A stretch of 64,000 nt of DNA from Ochotona curzoniae (GCF_017591425.1 NW_024467106.1:25472501-25536500); one strand, 5' to 3'. Counted from the stretch's first letter, positions 35,130 through 46,900 are shown. Numbers and translations are program-made. The notes: a model not told the origin generated them from the letters alone.

Positions 35130-36881
35130 TAGAATTTTTTTTGACTGCTTCATATTGTTTTATTTTCATTTTATTCTATAGGATCAGACATTAAAACCAA
35201 AGGGCTCTAATCGCTGTGTTTTTGATATATGATAAGAAAATAAGATGAGCAGAGAAGCAGAGCAGAAACGAGGAAGACTCTTCCAGCTCTTCTTCCGGGT
35301 CACTTCTTAGATAAGCATATATCCACAGATGAGAATGAGTGATAAACTGAACACAAGGGAAAAAAACACGGTCAGGGCTTCAATTTTTAAAAACCCATGA
35401 GAACTCACTGGATAAAAGTTGTGGTTGTGAGCATGTATGAAGCAATAAAATGGTCATAGAAATTTTAGAAATTGATTTGAAGTTCTCAGGGTTTTTTTTT
35501 TCTGCCAAAAGTTAAAGCTTGGCCATTTTAATGCATCTATACTAAAATTCTTCCACTGCCATGATCACCCATCGCGATTTCCCCATGGTGTGATATCTTT
35601 ATTCCACACTGCTAAAAGCCAACTCTAGACATCACTTCAAATGAAAACACTTAATTTGGATATATAAAACAATGACCCTAATTCTCCTTCAAGCATCATC
35701 CATTTATCGGGTGATGATAAGAATCCTCACATTTTTTAAATTTCTAAAACCAAACTAACAAGTCTGATATAAACTCTTGTGCTAAATAAATCCCATATAC
35801 ATACCCACTTCAATATACACACATGTGCATTCACACACATACGACTAAATTGCCTTCAACTTTTGGAAGTTCATTTAAGGTTTTGTTCTGACTTTATGGT
35901 AGCAAGAAAGTGATACACAATCAGTACAAATCATAGTTCAATCTTTTTTTCTTGTGCTAGCAATGATTATTACGATACTCTCTCATGATACTGATATGTG
36001 GCAACTTCCAGCCAACCATGTATTTACAAGGCTAAGCAACGAACTCTCTACAGCGCACAGGGCTCCCAGCATTTGTGGGGAAGCTAATGTAACTGTTGTG
36101 AGCCTGCTTAACAAAGGCTGAGCCATTCTAAGTGAATCAGTAGGTAGGTGATTGAGTACTTTTGAACATAACAGTATTTTAATTTGTGATTTACTTACTA
36201 ACAGATGTAACCCGCCAATGTCAAAGGTGCAGCTTTATATACAAATGCTAGAAATACTCAAAGAAGTGACAAAATCAAAAAGTTTATACTACTTTCCTGT
36301 TCTACCACCAAGCAAGATTAAGTCCAAGCCACCGTAAATCATAAGGAACAGAAAAATAAAGAAGTAATCCACAAACTCTATTACAAATGGTCTTCAGAGA
36401 AAAAAAAATTTTTTTTGCAATCATGAACTAAACATAGCAGCAGCCACAAATGTTGGAAAAGCAATATTGCCCTGGAATTTTGCTACTTGGAAGCCAGGCC
36501 TTACTGATTTTGAATAAGAGAAACCTTTGGTATGTGGCTAACAGGCATGCATGCTCTCTATTGGGAAGAAAAAACGAGAAATGAAAATTGAGAAAATAGA
36601 GCACATTCAAGTGTGAAATGGTGTAAGACAGTACTGCCTGAGTGAAAGGAATCAAAGAAATTCCTGCAATGATTCATTGGATGGTGAGATTCACTAGACT
36701 GACACAATATGGAAATAGCCAGCCCTAGTCTGTCCTTGGATTGACTGTTTAAAACGAATGTCTCTCCCCTTTTTACTGAAGTCTAAGAATCCCTTCCTGC
36801 TAGATGAATGTCTTTTTTAACAGTAAATACTAGGAAAGTTTGCACTCTTAAAAACATTCAGCTTCCTTCAATTTATAGTGT
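35130..36881. other. No recognised feature
   Basis: About 1.75 kb of unassigned AT-rich sequence. Open frames of 61-75 codons are without recognisable motifs. Confidence 0.45.
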
Positions 36882-37196
36882 TTAAGATTTTAATTTTTAT
36901 TAGAAAGTCAGATTTACAGAGAGGAGATAGAAATATTTTGCAATCACTGGTTACTCCCCAAGTGCCCACCACAGCTGAAGTTGAGCAGATCGGAAGCTAG
37001 GAAACAGGAGTTTCTTCCAGGCCTGCTAGAAGTGTACAGGGTCCCAAGGCTTTGGGCCATCCTCTACCTCTTTCCCAGGCCACAAGCAGGAACCTTGAAT
37101 AGAAGTAGAGCAGACTGAACACAAACCAGTGTCCATATGGAATCCCAGGTGCCTTTCAGGTGAGGATTTAGCAGTTGAGCCATCATCCCAGTCCCC
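36882..37196 (-). mobile_element. CSINE, pika-type, antisense
   Basis: Antisense order: ttagaaagtcagatttacag, caatcactggttactcccca, gcagatcggaagctaggaaa, ctttgggccatcctctacct, ccaggccacaagcaggaacc, gaggatttagcagttgagcc. It is near full length. Another antisense CSINE begins only 131 bases further on. Confidence 0.9.
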
Positions 37197-37326
37197 AGTA
37201 ATGGTGTTCTCTAACATCCTTCTTTAAATACCTTCAACCAATTAAACAGTTGTGTAATGTTGCCTTGCATAAATGCACTTGATCAAGGAGGGCAAGAACA
37301 AAGGTACCCCACTTCTTAGAATGCTA

Positions 37327-37651
37327 TCTTTTTTTTTTTTTAAGACTTACTTATTTTTATTGCAAAGTCAGATATACAGAAAGGAAGATGTTCCATCCAA
37401 TGATTCACTCCCCACGTACCCGCAACGGCCAGAGCTGAGCCAATCTGAAGCCGGGAGCCAGGAACTTCTTTCAGGTCTCCCATGTGGGTACAGGGTCCCA
37501 AAGCTTTGGGCTGTCCTGGATTGCTTACCCACGCCACAAGCAGGAAGCTGGATGAGAAGCAGGGCTGCCGGGATTAGAACCAGTGCCTGTACGGGATCCT
37601 GGTGTGTACAAGGTGAGGACTTTTACCTGCTAGGCTTCTGCACTGGGCCCC
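37327..37651 (-). mobile_element. CSINE, pika-type, antisense, full length with target-site duplication
   Basis: A poly-T (37329-37340) opens the antisense copy, followed by gcaaagtcagatatacagaa, gagctgagccaatctgaagc, gggatcctggtgtgtacaag and the head at tctgcactgggcccc. The 10-base sequence tagaatgcta directly precedes it (37317-37326) and is repeated exactly after it (37652-37661), as expected for L1-mediated insertion. A 129-codon plus-strand open frame over it is not a gene. Confidence 0.95.
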
Positions 37652-37661
37652 TAGAATGCTA

Positions 37662-38039
37662 GATCTTTAAAAGCAAAAGTTTAATCTGACAATATATGAC
37701 TTCCTGTTTTCCAACGTACAAAATTAATGTCTAATTTATATTAAGTATGTTATTTTCTGGTTTCTCTTCAGACCATATAAATCTCTTCCTTTAGATTAAA
37801 AATTAAAAATACAGAAAAATTTTAAAAATGTAGTCTCTCAGAAGTCTCCTCCAAAGATCAAAAATATTCACCAATAACACCTTTCAGTCTTACTATAAAA
37901 ATAGGTGATAGTTGTTATTTAAAATAAAGCATTTTGTGAGTATGTTTTTTTGACTTAAGCTTTCTACTTTATGACATATTTTAAATCCCAATAGCATTAG
38001 GTAGTATATTTAAGTGCAATGTTAATAACTCTATATCTA
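37662..38039. other. No recognised feature
   Basis: AT-rich unassigned sequence between two young SINEs. Confidence 0.4.
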
Positions 38040-38359
38040 GGGCCCGGCACGGTGGAGCAAGTGGTTAAGGTCCTCACCTTGCACGCCCGGGATCCCATTT
38101 GGGCGCCGGTTCTAATCCCGGCAGCCCCGCTTCCCTTCCAGCTCCCTGCCTGTGGCCGAGAAAGCAGTGGGGGATGGCCCAAAGTTTTGTGACCCTGCAC
38201 CTGCATGGGAGACCCGGAAGAGGCTCCTGGCTTCGGACTGGCATAGCATTGGCCGTTGCGCTCACTTGGGGAGTGAATCATCGGATGGAAGATCTTCCTC
38301 TCTGTCTCTCCTCTCTGTATATCCGCCTTTCCAATAAAAAAAAAAAAAAAAAAAAAACC
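38040..38359 (+). mobile_element. CSINE, youngest copy in the window, full length
   Basis: Starts gggcccggcacggtggagca, has a pol III B-box-like ggttctaatcc at 38108-38118 and a plausible A box in the first 30 bases. It runs through ctgcctgtggccgagaaagc, gcatgggagacccggaagag, gatcttcctctctgtctctc and cgcctttccaataaaa into a 24-base pure poly-A (38336-38359). Retained CpGs and the long clean tail mark a recent insertion. The flanks aactctatat and cctctacata may be an imperfect target duplication. Open frames of 129 codons (minus) and 89 codons (plus) across it are SINE artefacts. Confidence 0.97.
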
Positions 38360-38399
38360 TCTACATAGTCTAACTCTTACAGCCATATGTTTAGTTTGT

Positions 38400-39075
38400 T
38401 TTGAATATTTTTATAATTTTTATTTATATAAAGTGAACAGATGTCACACATTTCCTAGATACAAATTTGAGAGCATGATGGTAATCCCCACTCCAACTTC
38501 TCTTCCACCCACACTCCTACCTTCTCTCTTTCTTATGTTTTTTCCTTATTATGATGAAGTACTTTCAGTTCATAATCACGTGATTAACCCTCCACAGAGT
38601 ACAGCACTTAGAAGATGACAAATTAAAAACCACTGCTGCTAAAGAACACAGACGAGAGAACGTAAATGATCGTCACATCGCAAAATCTCAGTTTTGCTCA
38701 TATGCACTCCATTTTTTATATTCTGCATATATTTCATACAAATCAGAAAAGCATATTTCCCTTTTGAGAACTGGCTTATTTCACTTAGCATTATGGTCTG
38801 CAGGTACAACTTTTGTTGTAAAAGCAGGATTTCATTCTTTTTAATGGCTGATTAGTATTCCACACTCCATTGGAGCATCAGTTTGCAGGCCTCTGGGTTG
38901 ACTCTATGTCTTGGTTATTGTGCACTGAGCTACAATAAACATCAAGGTACAAACAACTCCTTCACATTCTGATTTTATTTCACCTAAGTCAATACCTAGG
39001 AGTGGGATGGCTACACAGATCTGTTGTAGGATTTCTGTTTTGCATATTTCAATATTACAAATGATGACACAAGGA
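38400..39075 (-). mobile_element. L1, 3' UTR and end of ORF2, antisense
   Basis: The 3' UTR part holds agatgtcacacatttcctag and ctcttccacccacactccta. The ORF2 part holds gaactggcttatttcactta, ttttaatggctgattagtat, catcagtttgcaggcctctg, gttattgtgcactgagctac and cacctaagtcaatacctagg. The coding part is degenerate, and the element is 5'-truncated near 39075. Confidence 0.8.
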
Positions 39076-39983
39076 GGATTTCCAAATGTAAGCCCTTCAG
39101 CATATCCCTTTAAATGTTACAGATATATTCCTAGGGAAGAAATTACTCTGCCAAAAAGAACAAGGGTTTTATTCTTAGTATCAACTTCTCTGAAATACAG
39201 CAGGGCAAATTTCCTCCCACAGATTCACTGTAATTTAGTCCAAACTGAGTACTTTTAATTTTCAAAACTTGCACACTTGTTGCTTTAGAATCAGAAATGT
39301 GATTCCATTGATATTACTTTGGTAGTGTACATATATTTTGGCCACTTGCATTCCAATGACTTATTTTTTCATGTTCTTAACCTATTTTTTACTGAGGTAT
39401 TTATATTTCTTGTGCTAGTTATTAACTCTGTTCTATCTTAAGAATATTAAATTCTCTCATTTCACAAAATGTTCAAAATTCCTACTCCAATTTGTCATGT
39501 GACCATTAGGTAGGAATGTATTCTTAATTATTCAAATGTTTTTCATAAAATTTCATTATTCATTTATGTGTTTTATTTTATTTGATATTTGGAAAGAAAT
39601 CTTTAATCTTAAAACCAGAAGTTGCAGTTCTACACTTCTAACCTTTGTTCTTAACTACAATTACTAAAATCATTTTATATGAAATGGAGAATATTATCTT
39701 AATACCAAAAATTGATCATTTACAATCTTTTTTTGATCACAACTACTTTGAAAAACAAGTGATTCATCCATTCACAAGCTGTATGGACACCTATTGTGTT
39801 TCCTTTCCTAGCATATACTTCATTTACAAGTTCTGTGGTCTGTACTTACTTGCTGAACTATTTGGTTACACTCAGGTGAGCAGCATAATTTTTAAAACAG
39901 TGCAGCTCTACATATTTTAATTCTCACATGGCACTTATTGAGAATGGCTTTTCATTTCTTATGTACATTGATTGGAGTTTGTA
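39076..39983. other. No recognised feature
   Basis: Unassigned T-rich sequence. A 91-codon plus frame at 39645-39920 has no known motif. A diverged continuation of the antisense L1 is possible but not demonstrable. Confidence 0.4.
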
Positions 39984-39990
39984 AGATAGG

Positions 39991-40039
<49 letters not shown>

Positions 40040-40068
40040 GATAGATAGATAGGTTAGAAAGATAGATA
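39984..40068. repeat. (GATA)n microsatellite
   Basis: About 17 GATA units with a GGTA unit near the left edge and interruptions (gatgata, aggttaga) on the right. Confidence 0.97.
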
Positions 40069-41190
40069 TGTTAGTTTCAAATTTTAGCACTATATAATCA
40101 AGTATTTTGGTGTCACAATTCCTGATTTGGGAATTAAGCTGATGCTATTACAGCCTAATTAGAAAAAAAAAAAAAAACAATTTGTGAACATTTGTAAGCA
40201 TCTGTGAGATTTCTGAAAGAATATATTCTACTTTTGAAAACAAGGTTTCCAATGATCAAAATTGCTTTTTCTTTCCAAATGATTTTTTGACTCTTCCCTT
40301 TTCTTCAAGAATTATTACCTAACTCTGCAAGGTACTGGGTTAAATGTGAGGAAGGAGCTCCATTGCCCCTAAGTCCAGAAATACAACTCAGGTACACGAT
40401 GCTTATCTGAACAGCTTCTATATTCTACACAGAAAGCAGTTTTATTCTGATTTTTATCCCTTGGCTTTGATTATTCTTAACTCTTTTATTTCCCATATAC
40501 TGTGATTGTTCACTCCAAATAAATAGTTCTTATTTAACTGATATTCACTTGTATCTAAATTACTTTCTTTTTGACTTTCTGCCTTTATTCCTTATATCAA
40601 ACTATTAGGTGAGTTTAAAAGTATAAATTTTCACAAATACACCATTTGTAAGTCTTCAGAAGGTGCTCTTCTTTCTCATTCTTTATTTAGTTACTTTCTC
40701 TAGTCACATTCAACAAGATTAGTGCATTTTAATTCCTGTCATTCGAGGAAGTTTTATTTTATTTTTGGCTTTGGTCACTTGCGTGACAGTTGAATTCCAT
40801 TCTCAAAGCCACATCTAAAAGGCCAGCAAATTTCCAAAACAATTTCCACTTCCTAGAAAACAACCTCAAACCTCCAGTCTGCTGCATTGCACTTAGGTGA
40901 AGGCTTCCCCCACACATCTGGAAAGCACATCAATTCAACGCTAGCTAAATGAGTGTGACATATTTATAGCCTGGAACACAATGCCACTGACAGCAGAAAT
41001 TGGTAGCTCTGCAAAGTCTTGGGGGAAAAAAAATCACAAAGGATGGTGTCATGAGAAATAATTAAGTCAAGAATTATAGGTGTAGCATGGTTAATCTTTA
41101 AGCAAAAAAAATTCTATATGTAGACATGCATGAATGGAATACATAATGGAAGTTGTACAATACATTATAGATGGTAAGGGGAGAGGAGAC
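40069..41190. other. No recognised feature
   Basis: Unassigned sequence. The 40780-41030 part is repeat-free with balanced composition, but nothing specific can be claimed for it. Confidence 0.4.
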
Positions 41191-41474
41191 GGGCATTTCG
41201 CAGTGTTTTAAACATCACTTTGATATCATAGTGCCTAAGACAAGTCTGTGTCCTTCTGACCCACCTCCCTGCTAATGTGAACCCTGGTGAAGGCTCAACT
41301 AGGTGGGTCCCTACCAGCCATGTAACAGATCTAGGTTCAATTCTTGGCTCCTGGCTTTGGCCTAGCACATTCTGAACTGTTGCAGACATTTGGGGAACAA
41401 ATCAGAGAATGAAAAATCTCTGTCTTCCTCTGTGTCTCTCGGCTTCTCAAACTGAAGATGTATAAGAATTTTTT
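41191..41474 (+). mobile_element. CSINE, older subfamily
   Basis: Contains gggcatttcgcagtgtttta, aacatcactttgatatcata, acccacctccctgctaatgt, ctcctggctttggcctagca, gttgcagacatttggggaac and tcttcctctgtgtctctcgg. The next SINE starts 6 bases later in the opposite orientation. Confidence 0.8.
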
Positions 41475-41480
41475 AATTTT

Positions 41481-41692
41481 TTTTAAAGATTTTTTTATTT
41501 ATTTATTGGAAAGTCAGATATACAGAGAGGAGGAGAGACAGAGAGGAAGATCTTCCGTCCGATGATTCATCCCCCAAGTGAGCGCAACGGCCGATGCTAT
41601 GCCGATCCAAAGCCAGGAGCCAGGAACTTCTTCCGGGTGTCCCACACGGATGCAGGGTCCCAAGGCTTTGGGCCATCCTCCACTGCTTTCCC
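41481..41692 (-). mobile_element. CSINE, pika-type, antisense, 5'-truncated
   Basis: A tail-first copy: ttggaaagtcagatatacag, gaagatcttccgtccgatga, aagtgagcgcaacggccgat, gaacttcttccgggtgtccc, gctttgggccatcctccact. It stops at tgctttccc with the head missing. Low divergence suggests a fairly recent insertion. Confidence 0.93.
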
Positions 41693-43003
41693 TTAAAATT
41701 AAAATTAGGAGTTACAGGAAGCAGCATTAATATGAATATTGGGTCAAGTGCTGAGGTTATGAAAATCCATGCTAACCTTGATATAAACTAAACATATGAC
41801 CTAAAATACAAATTGCTTCTCTTTTTTCTTGGATTTAATATAGTAGACATGGAAGGCTCAGTGTGTATTCTCAAGTATGTTGTAAGATAACCAGGTATAT
41901 TTTGTCTTGACTTCTTTCCTTCCCATTATTTCAGTCTGTAGATAAAACAGATGAAAAAGGAAATCTTCTGAAAATGTTGCTTTCTGACTATGTTCTTTAG
42001 TGCACAAAATTCACCCGATGTGGTGTGGTCTCATTTGCTTATTTTTGCTTGTTACCAGTGATTGAAATTTTAATAGCACTAGAAAGAAACTTATTCAATC
42101 ATAAACATGAAAATCCTTAAATAATTAAAGTATACAAATGTTCATTTATGCAGTTTTTTAGCAGATATAAACCCTAAAATTTCATCATGGAACATTTTTA
42201 CTATGTAGTTCCCAAACTTACTCAATTCTCAACACCCTTAGTACTTCACAATTTTTTAAGGCATTGTTAAGTCAAAAGACATAACTATGGCTTCTATCTA
42301 TTTAGTAGCAACATGAAAGTATCTCAATGATTTTTTGTGTTGAATATTTCATAGGAACTTGGGCACAAATTATATATAAATTGAAAGAAAAGTAACACTT
42401 TTATCCTGTTCCTGTATAGCAACAATTGCCAGCCACAGTGATAGACTCTGCACAAATCCTTGCATCAAGAAGATAGGACATTATCAGAAACAACATGGCA
42501 CAATGTAATATTGAAACTAAACAACCTTGAGCTAGTAGTTTACATGTTCTTGACTGATGCCAACTTTTTCTAGCCCCTTCAAAAATGCATATCCTGTAAT
42601 GTCTCCATGACTAAATCAGAGTTCTCTAAAATACCTTGAAACACAGTTCAGAAAGTGCTCATACCCATATGGCTAAAAGACAAAAAAAAATTGCAATAAA
42701 AGTATCTATCACATAGTCTGACTCATTGCAAACACTAATAACTGTACCTCTGCTTCCAGAACAATCTAAGACAGCTTTCAGACAACAAGATCATGGAGCA
42801 GGCTTACAGCTGACATGTGTGAACAATTCTAGAAATTAAAGCTTCAAGCTCAAGTTTCTAAATGAATGAACCTGAAATAGGAGTACAGCAAGAATTTGTA
42901 AATTTCAAAGTCTGTCATTTTAGAGGTTTTAAAAGATGTGGTGCTAAAGAAGACAAACAGCTTATGTGGGGTTTTATTGTGCATTCTGTGCTCCTAGCTG
43001 CAC
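41693..43003. other. No recognised feature
   Basis: About 1.3 kb of AT-rich unassigned sequence with no convincing open frame. Confidence 0.45.
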
Positions 43004-43420
43004 TGGTTTCCAATGCTGTGTAGCAAATTATCCCAAACTCATTAACTTGAGACAACTAATATTTATTATGTCACCATTCCTATGTGTCAGGAGTCTGGCT
43101 GTACCTTGTAGTTCTCTATAAAGCTGTAATCAGGAGCCTGGCCAAGATAGGATTTCCCCCTGGAGGCTGGGCCAAGTCAGAACCCACTTCCAGATTCAAG
43201 TTGTCGACAGAATTCAACATTCTCTCAGTAAAAAATAAAAAGTCTACTAAGCCATATAAAGAGTTCTATAACAAAGCATAATCACAACCATGGCATTCTA
43301 TCACCTTTACCATATTCTATTCGTTGCATACAAGCCACAGACCCATTCTGACATTCAAGAGAAGTTGTTGATTCAAGCTTGTGAATGCCAGGTGTGATGT
43401 GAGTCATTAGAACACCTTGA
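43004..43420 (-). mobile_element. MLT1-like MaLR LTR, antisense
   Basis: Antisense order of the LTR: ctgtgtagcaaattatccca, ctcattaacttgagacaact, tatgtgtcaggagtctggct, tgtaatcaggagcctggcca, tctatcacctttaccatatt, tgtgaatgccaggtgtgatg. It stops at the CSINE that begins at 43421, so the LTR's own 5' end is missing or lies unrecognised beyond that insertion. Confidence 0.7.
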
Positions 43421-43731
43421 AGGGCCTGGTATGGTAGCCTAATGGCTGAAGTCCACGATTTGCACATGGTGCCAGTTCATGTTCCTACAGCTCCACTACC
43501 CATCCAGCTCCCTGCTTGTGCCCTGGAAAGCAATCCAGGATGGTTCGAAGCTTTGGAACCCTGCACCCTCAAGCAAGACCAAGTAGAAGCTCCTGGCTTC
43601 AGATCGGCTCAGCTCCTGCTCAGCCCTGGCAGCCACTTGGAATGAATAGGTAGATGGAAAATCTTTCTGTCTTTCCTCCTCTCTATATGTCTGATTTTCC
43701 AATGAAAATAAACAAGTCTTTAAAAAAAAAA
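43421..43731 (+). mobile_element. CSINE, pika-type
   Basis: Contains gggcctggtatggtagccta, tggtgccagttcatgttcct, ccagctccctgcttgtgccc, agctcctggcttcagatcgg, atctttctgtctttcctcct and a gattttccaatgaaaataaa tail with poly-A. It abuts an antisense LTR. Confidence 0.9.
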
Positions 43732-44659
43732 CTTTTAAAAGCTGATTATCTAAAATCATGTCTTCTTAATGAATGATACCTACAATCATAACATTTGAAT
43801 GTCGGCTTTAGAAAACAAAACAACAGTTCATAGCCAACTTCAGAAAGCATAAAATGTTCTTAAAAATAATTTGGTCCTATATCCACACCCAGTAGTGAGG
43901 AATATGACTATCAACATCATTTATCTCCTCTTTTATAACATGGTCTGAGTATATCACCTATAGTAGAGTGATGAGTCATAAATGAGTAAATGACACCAAG
44001 CAAAGGAAAGTTACCAAGTGCAGACCCCACTGCTGGGTAGAGTTGTGAAAATGTGGTAGTGTGGTTTCTAAAAAGATCCCTTATCTGTTTATCCAGTATG
44101 TTATCTGTTGGTCACTCACCATGTATCAGATGGTATACTAATTATAAAAGACACCAGGAGTAGAAGACACATGTTTCCAGATATGCCTTTTTATCAGTGC
44201 TTGAATTTTTCCCTAGGAACTCACCCAATCTACTCTCTTACTTCAGGCCCACATTCCTTATAACTTACACTTCCTACTTTATTTACGGCTTAAAAAGATC
44301 TTTATTGCACTCTAATTAGGCACACTTTTTCTCTTTTCTTTTCATATTAATAAGCAATGGACTCATTACTGTCTTTATTTTAGAGTCATCAATTTTATAC
44401 TCCTTGCTCCATATAGTAATAAATTCAGTGATGGAAAAGGACTTCAAATGTCTTTTTTTTTTTTTTTGTAGCAATCCTTCTGATGCTTGACTCCTTCATG
44501 TACCATCTTGGTCAACTCTATCTCTAGCTTGTACTAAATGCCTTCCATAATAGCTAACTCCCTGTCTCCAAAGACTAGTTCTTTAGCACATTTGCCCATC
44601 AAATACTTATTAAACCACCATTAAATCACTAAAAACTTGTGAATTAAACTAAATGCTAT
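43732..44659. other. No recognised feature
   Basis: AT-rich unassigned sequence with a poly-T run near 44453-44468. Confidence 0.4.
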
Positions 44660-44830
44660 GTAAAGCGGAAACAGACAATAAATGGGAAACAAACAACTGT
44701 ATAATAATTAGGTGTGGTGAGCATCGTACAGGAGGTAAACTGATGCTGTGAGAGAGAACGACGGACTCTCAGACTAGGTAAGACTCTCTTGGGAACTAAC
44801 ATTTATTTCCAATTATGAGGGAAAAGTCCA
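44660..44830 (-). mobile_element. L2 LINE fragment, antisense
   Basis: aaacagacaataaatgggaa, gatgctgtgagagagaacga and gtaagactctcttgggaact follow the antisense of the L2 3' region. Strongly diverged. Confidence 0.45.
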
Positions 44831-45959
44831 ACTATACTCCTAACGAGGCAGAGACCAGGGCAGGTAGGCAAGGGGCAAGAGCTCTGACATAAGACAAAAG
44901 AAGAAAGCTCTTGTATTAGATTGAAATGCATCTTTCTGTCATCCCCACTCATTATCCCCAGTGCTTTTCTCTTGGATTCACTCAGAATTCACAAAACCGG
45001 ACGTATCTTCAAAAAGCAGACCTTTCAGCACTTCCGTTGAGTCTTCTCTCTTATATCTCCAATCATCCTTTCCGAAACTAGGTACTTCCCAATTCCTCCT
45101 TACCAACCTCCCGGTTCTCGGGTTCGTCCTAGCACCCCAAACTCCCTTCCCCACTCCTCCATACCCTGTCCCGCACTCCTCCGAACCGTGTCAAGTAATG
45201 TTTCATCTGTGACGCTCTGCTGCCCTCTATTGCTCACAACCATAGGGAGCTGCTGAACAGTAATTCACCTCCACACATTCCTCTCCTCCCTAAGCAGAAA
45301 GACTCCACCTCACCTTAGCCTAGAATTCCCCAGACAGAAAGCATTCACACCCGAAGGATACTCCAGTTGGCATACTTCAAAAGGGTACACCTGCATCTGA
45401 AGAGATTTCACTCCCTATACCAAATTCTTGAAATACATAGGGATTAAGAAATTCTTAGTCTTAGAAGTAGTATGGCTTACAAAGAGATCTCTAGAGAAAC
45501 TGGCAAGTGCATATTTTAGCAAACACTATGAGGAAAAAACACACAACACTATCAAAAAAGGTGAAAGGGTCACATTACCATGCTTCAAGGCAAGGTACCT
45601 TTCAAGTTGCAAATTGAGATCTGAGTTCAGAGGTTGACACAGAAACCTAAACTTATATGGCCTCCCTGCAGAAAATTTGGACAATCACACATCCTATGTC
45701 ATCAATCTAGACCTTGAAGCATTTGTTCCAGTTCTACATCTACTCTTCTATCAAACACTAAGAATTCTTTGACTAAGAACTCCAGCCACGTACAAAATAC
45801 TGCCAAGATAGATTATCCAGCAACTTTACCAATAAACATCTCCAGTCCTCTCTATTTTTAAAAAATATCCAACTTGATAACATTTTCCACCTGATCACAA
45901 GACACATGATTTTCTGCTTGAAATAATCACTTCTGATACAAACTTTTCTCCCACATCGG
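44831..45959. other. No recognised feature, with a cytosine/thymine-rich segment
   Basis: The part 44980-45200 is pyrimidine-rich and includes caccccaaactcccttcccc. An 83-codon serine/proline-rich open frame at 44961-45212 follows from that composition. Nothing else was recognised. Confidence 0.4.
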
Positions 45960-46140
45960 TCCTGTTATAAAATCCCTCCATATAATCTTTTAATTAAAAT
46001 TTTAATTAATTAAAATGTAATTATGATTAACACTTGTGGGCTACAGTGTGGTATTTCAATGCATGTTTGCAATGTGTACTAGACAAATCAAGCTAATCAA
46101 TAGTTCCCTTCTTTAACATTACTGCGTGATTGGAGGTGAA
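45960..46140 (-). mobile_element. Old L1 3' UTR fragment, antisense
   Basis: After an AT-palindromic stretch (ttttaattaattaaaatg), ggctacagtgtggtatttca, atgcatgtttgcaatgtgta and ctagacaaatcaagctaatc match an old L1 3' UTR read antisense. It is followed after about 90 bases by an L2 fragment. Confidence 0.6.
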
Positions 46141-46229
46141 CTTTAGTCAGCCAACTATGCCGAAATAACTGATTCTTCTGGGTTCCTTCTTACTTCCTGT
46201 CACCTCCACTTCAGCCTCATTTGCAAGAT

Positions 46230-46900
46230 CTTCTTTGTGTGTCACTGTATACAGGGATGTGGACTTCTTTTCCTCTTATTGCTTACTCCATCCTTGCTGA
46301 AGCTTATCTATGACTTCGACTCCAATACTATATGTTTACTGCTAAATACCGACATCTATCTCCATCCAAATGTATCTCTTGAATTCCTGAGCTGCATGCC
46401 GAACTGTCTGCAAAGACACCCTTGTCTGTGATCCGCAGGCACATAAACTGAGTATGTCAGATGTGAATTCTTCATCGTCTCCTCTAATAAAGCATTGACC
46501 CTGATAGCAACACCTGAATTCTCAAAATGGAAATAAACATTTTGTCTTTTGTTCCTCCCTGCCTAGTGCCTCTACCTACTTGTCTCAAAGTCATCTCTGT
46601 CCCTCTTCCTTCTGCATTGGCCACTTTCACAATTCAGGTAACCAGCACCCCAGGTTTGATCTATACTTACTTCCATTCAATCTACAAGCTACACCCATTG
46701 TGATTATCCAAATGTGCATACAACTACATTGTCCTCTGATTTAGAAAAAAAAAAAAATCTTCAGTGGAATCATTCTGTTCTTAGGATAAACTTCAAAATG
46801 CCCCCAACACAGCTTACCCTCCTCTTCTGACCCAGTCCCTCATTATCTCTTCAATCCCATCTCATTCCTCTGTCCACATATGCCCAACCATCATGAATCA
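46230..46900 (+). mobile_element. L2 LINE fragment, C-terminal reverse-transcriptase region
   Basis: Reads in the sense direction of L2 ORF2: gaattcctgagctgcatgcc, ccttctgcattggccacttt, atcttcagtggaatcattct, aggataaacttcaaaatgcc, accctcctcttctgacccag, tcttcaatcccatctcattc. The coding frame is destroyed, and a short poly-A-like run at 46744 interrupts it. Confidence 0.65.

Noticed and set aside
38040..38120. Possible tRNA gene, because of A and B box-like motifs
   Set aside because: These are the pol III promoter of a tRNA-derived SINE. No cloverleaf continues into the body.
36882..38359. CRISPR-like array of regularly spaced repeats
   Set aside because: The copies are about 320-bp SINEs in mixed orientation in mammalian DNA and have no spacer structure.
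37997..38386. 129-codon minus-strand open frame with a poly-Phe segment
   Set aside because: It is the complement of a young CSINE. The Phe run is its poly-A tail.
45980..46022. AT palindrome considered as a cruciform or replication-related site
   Set aside because: It is the AT-rich edge of an antisense L1 3' UTR, and no other evidence supports a special function.
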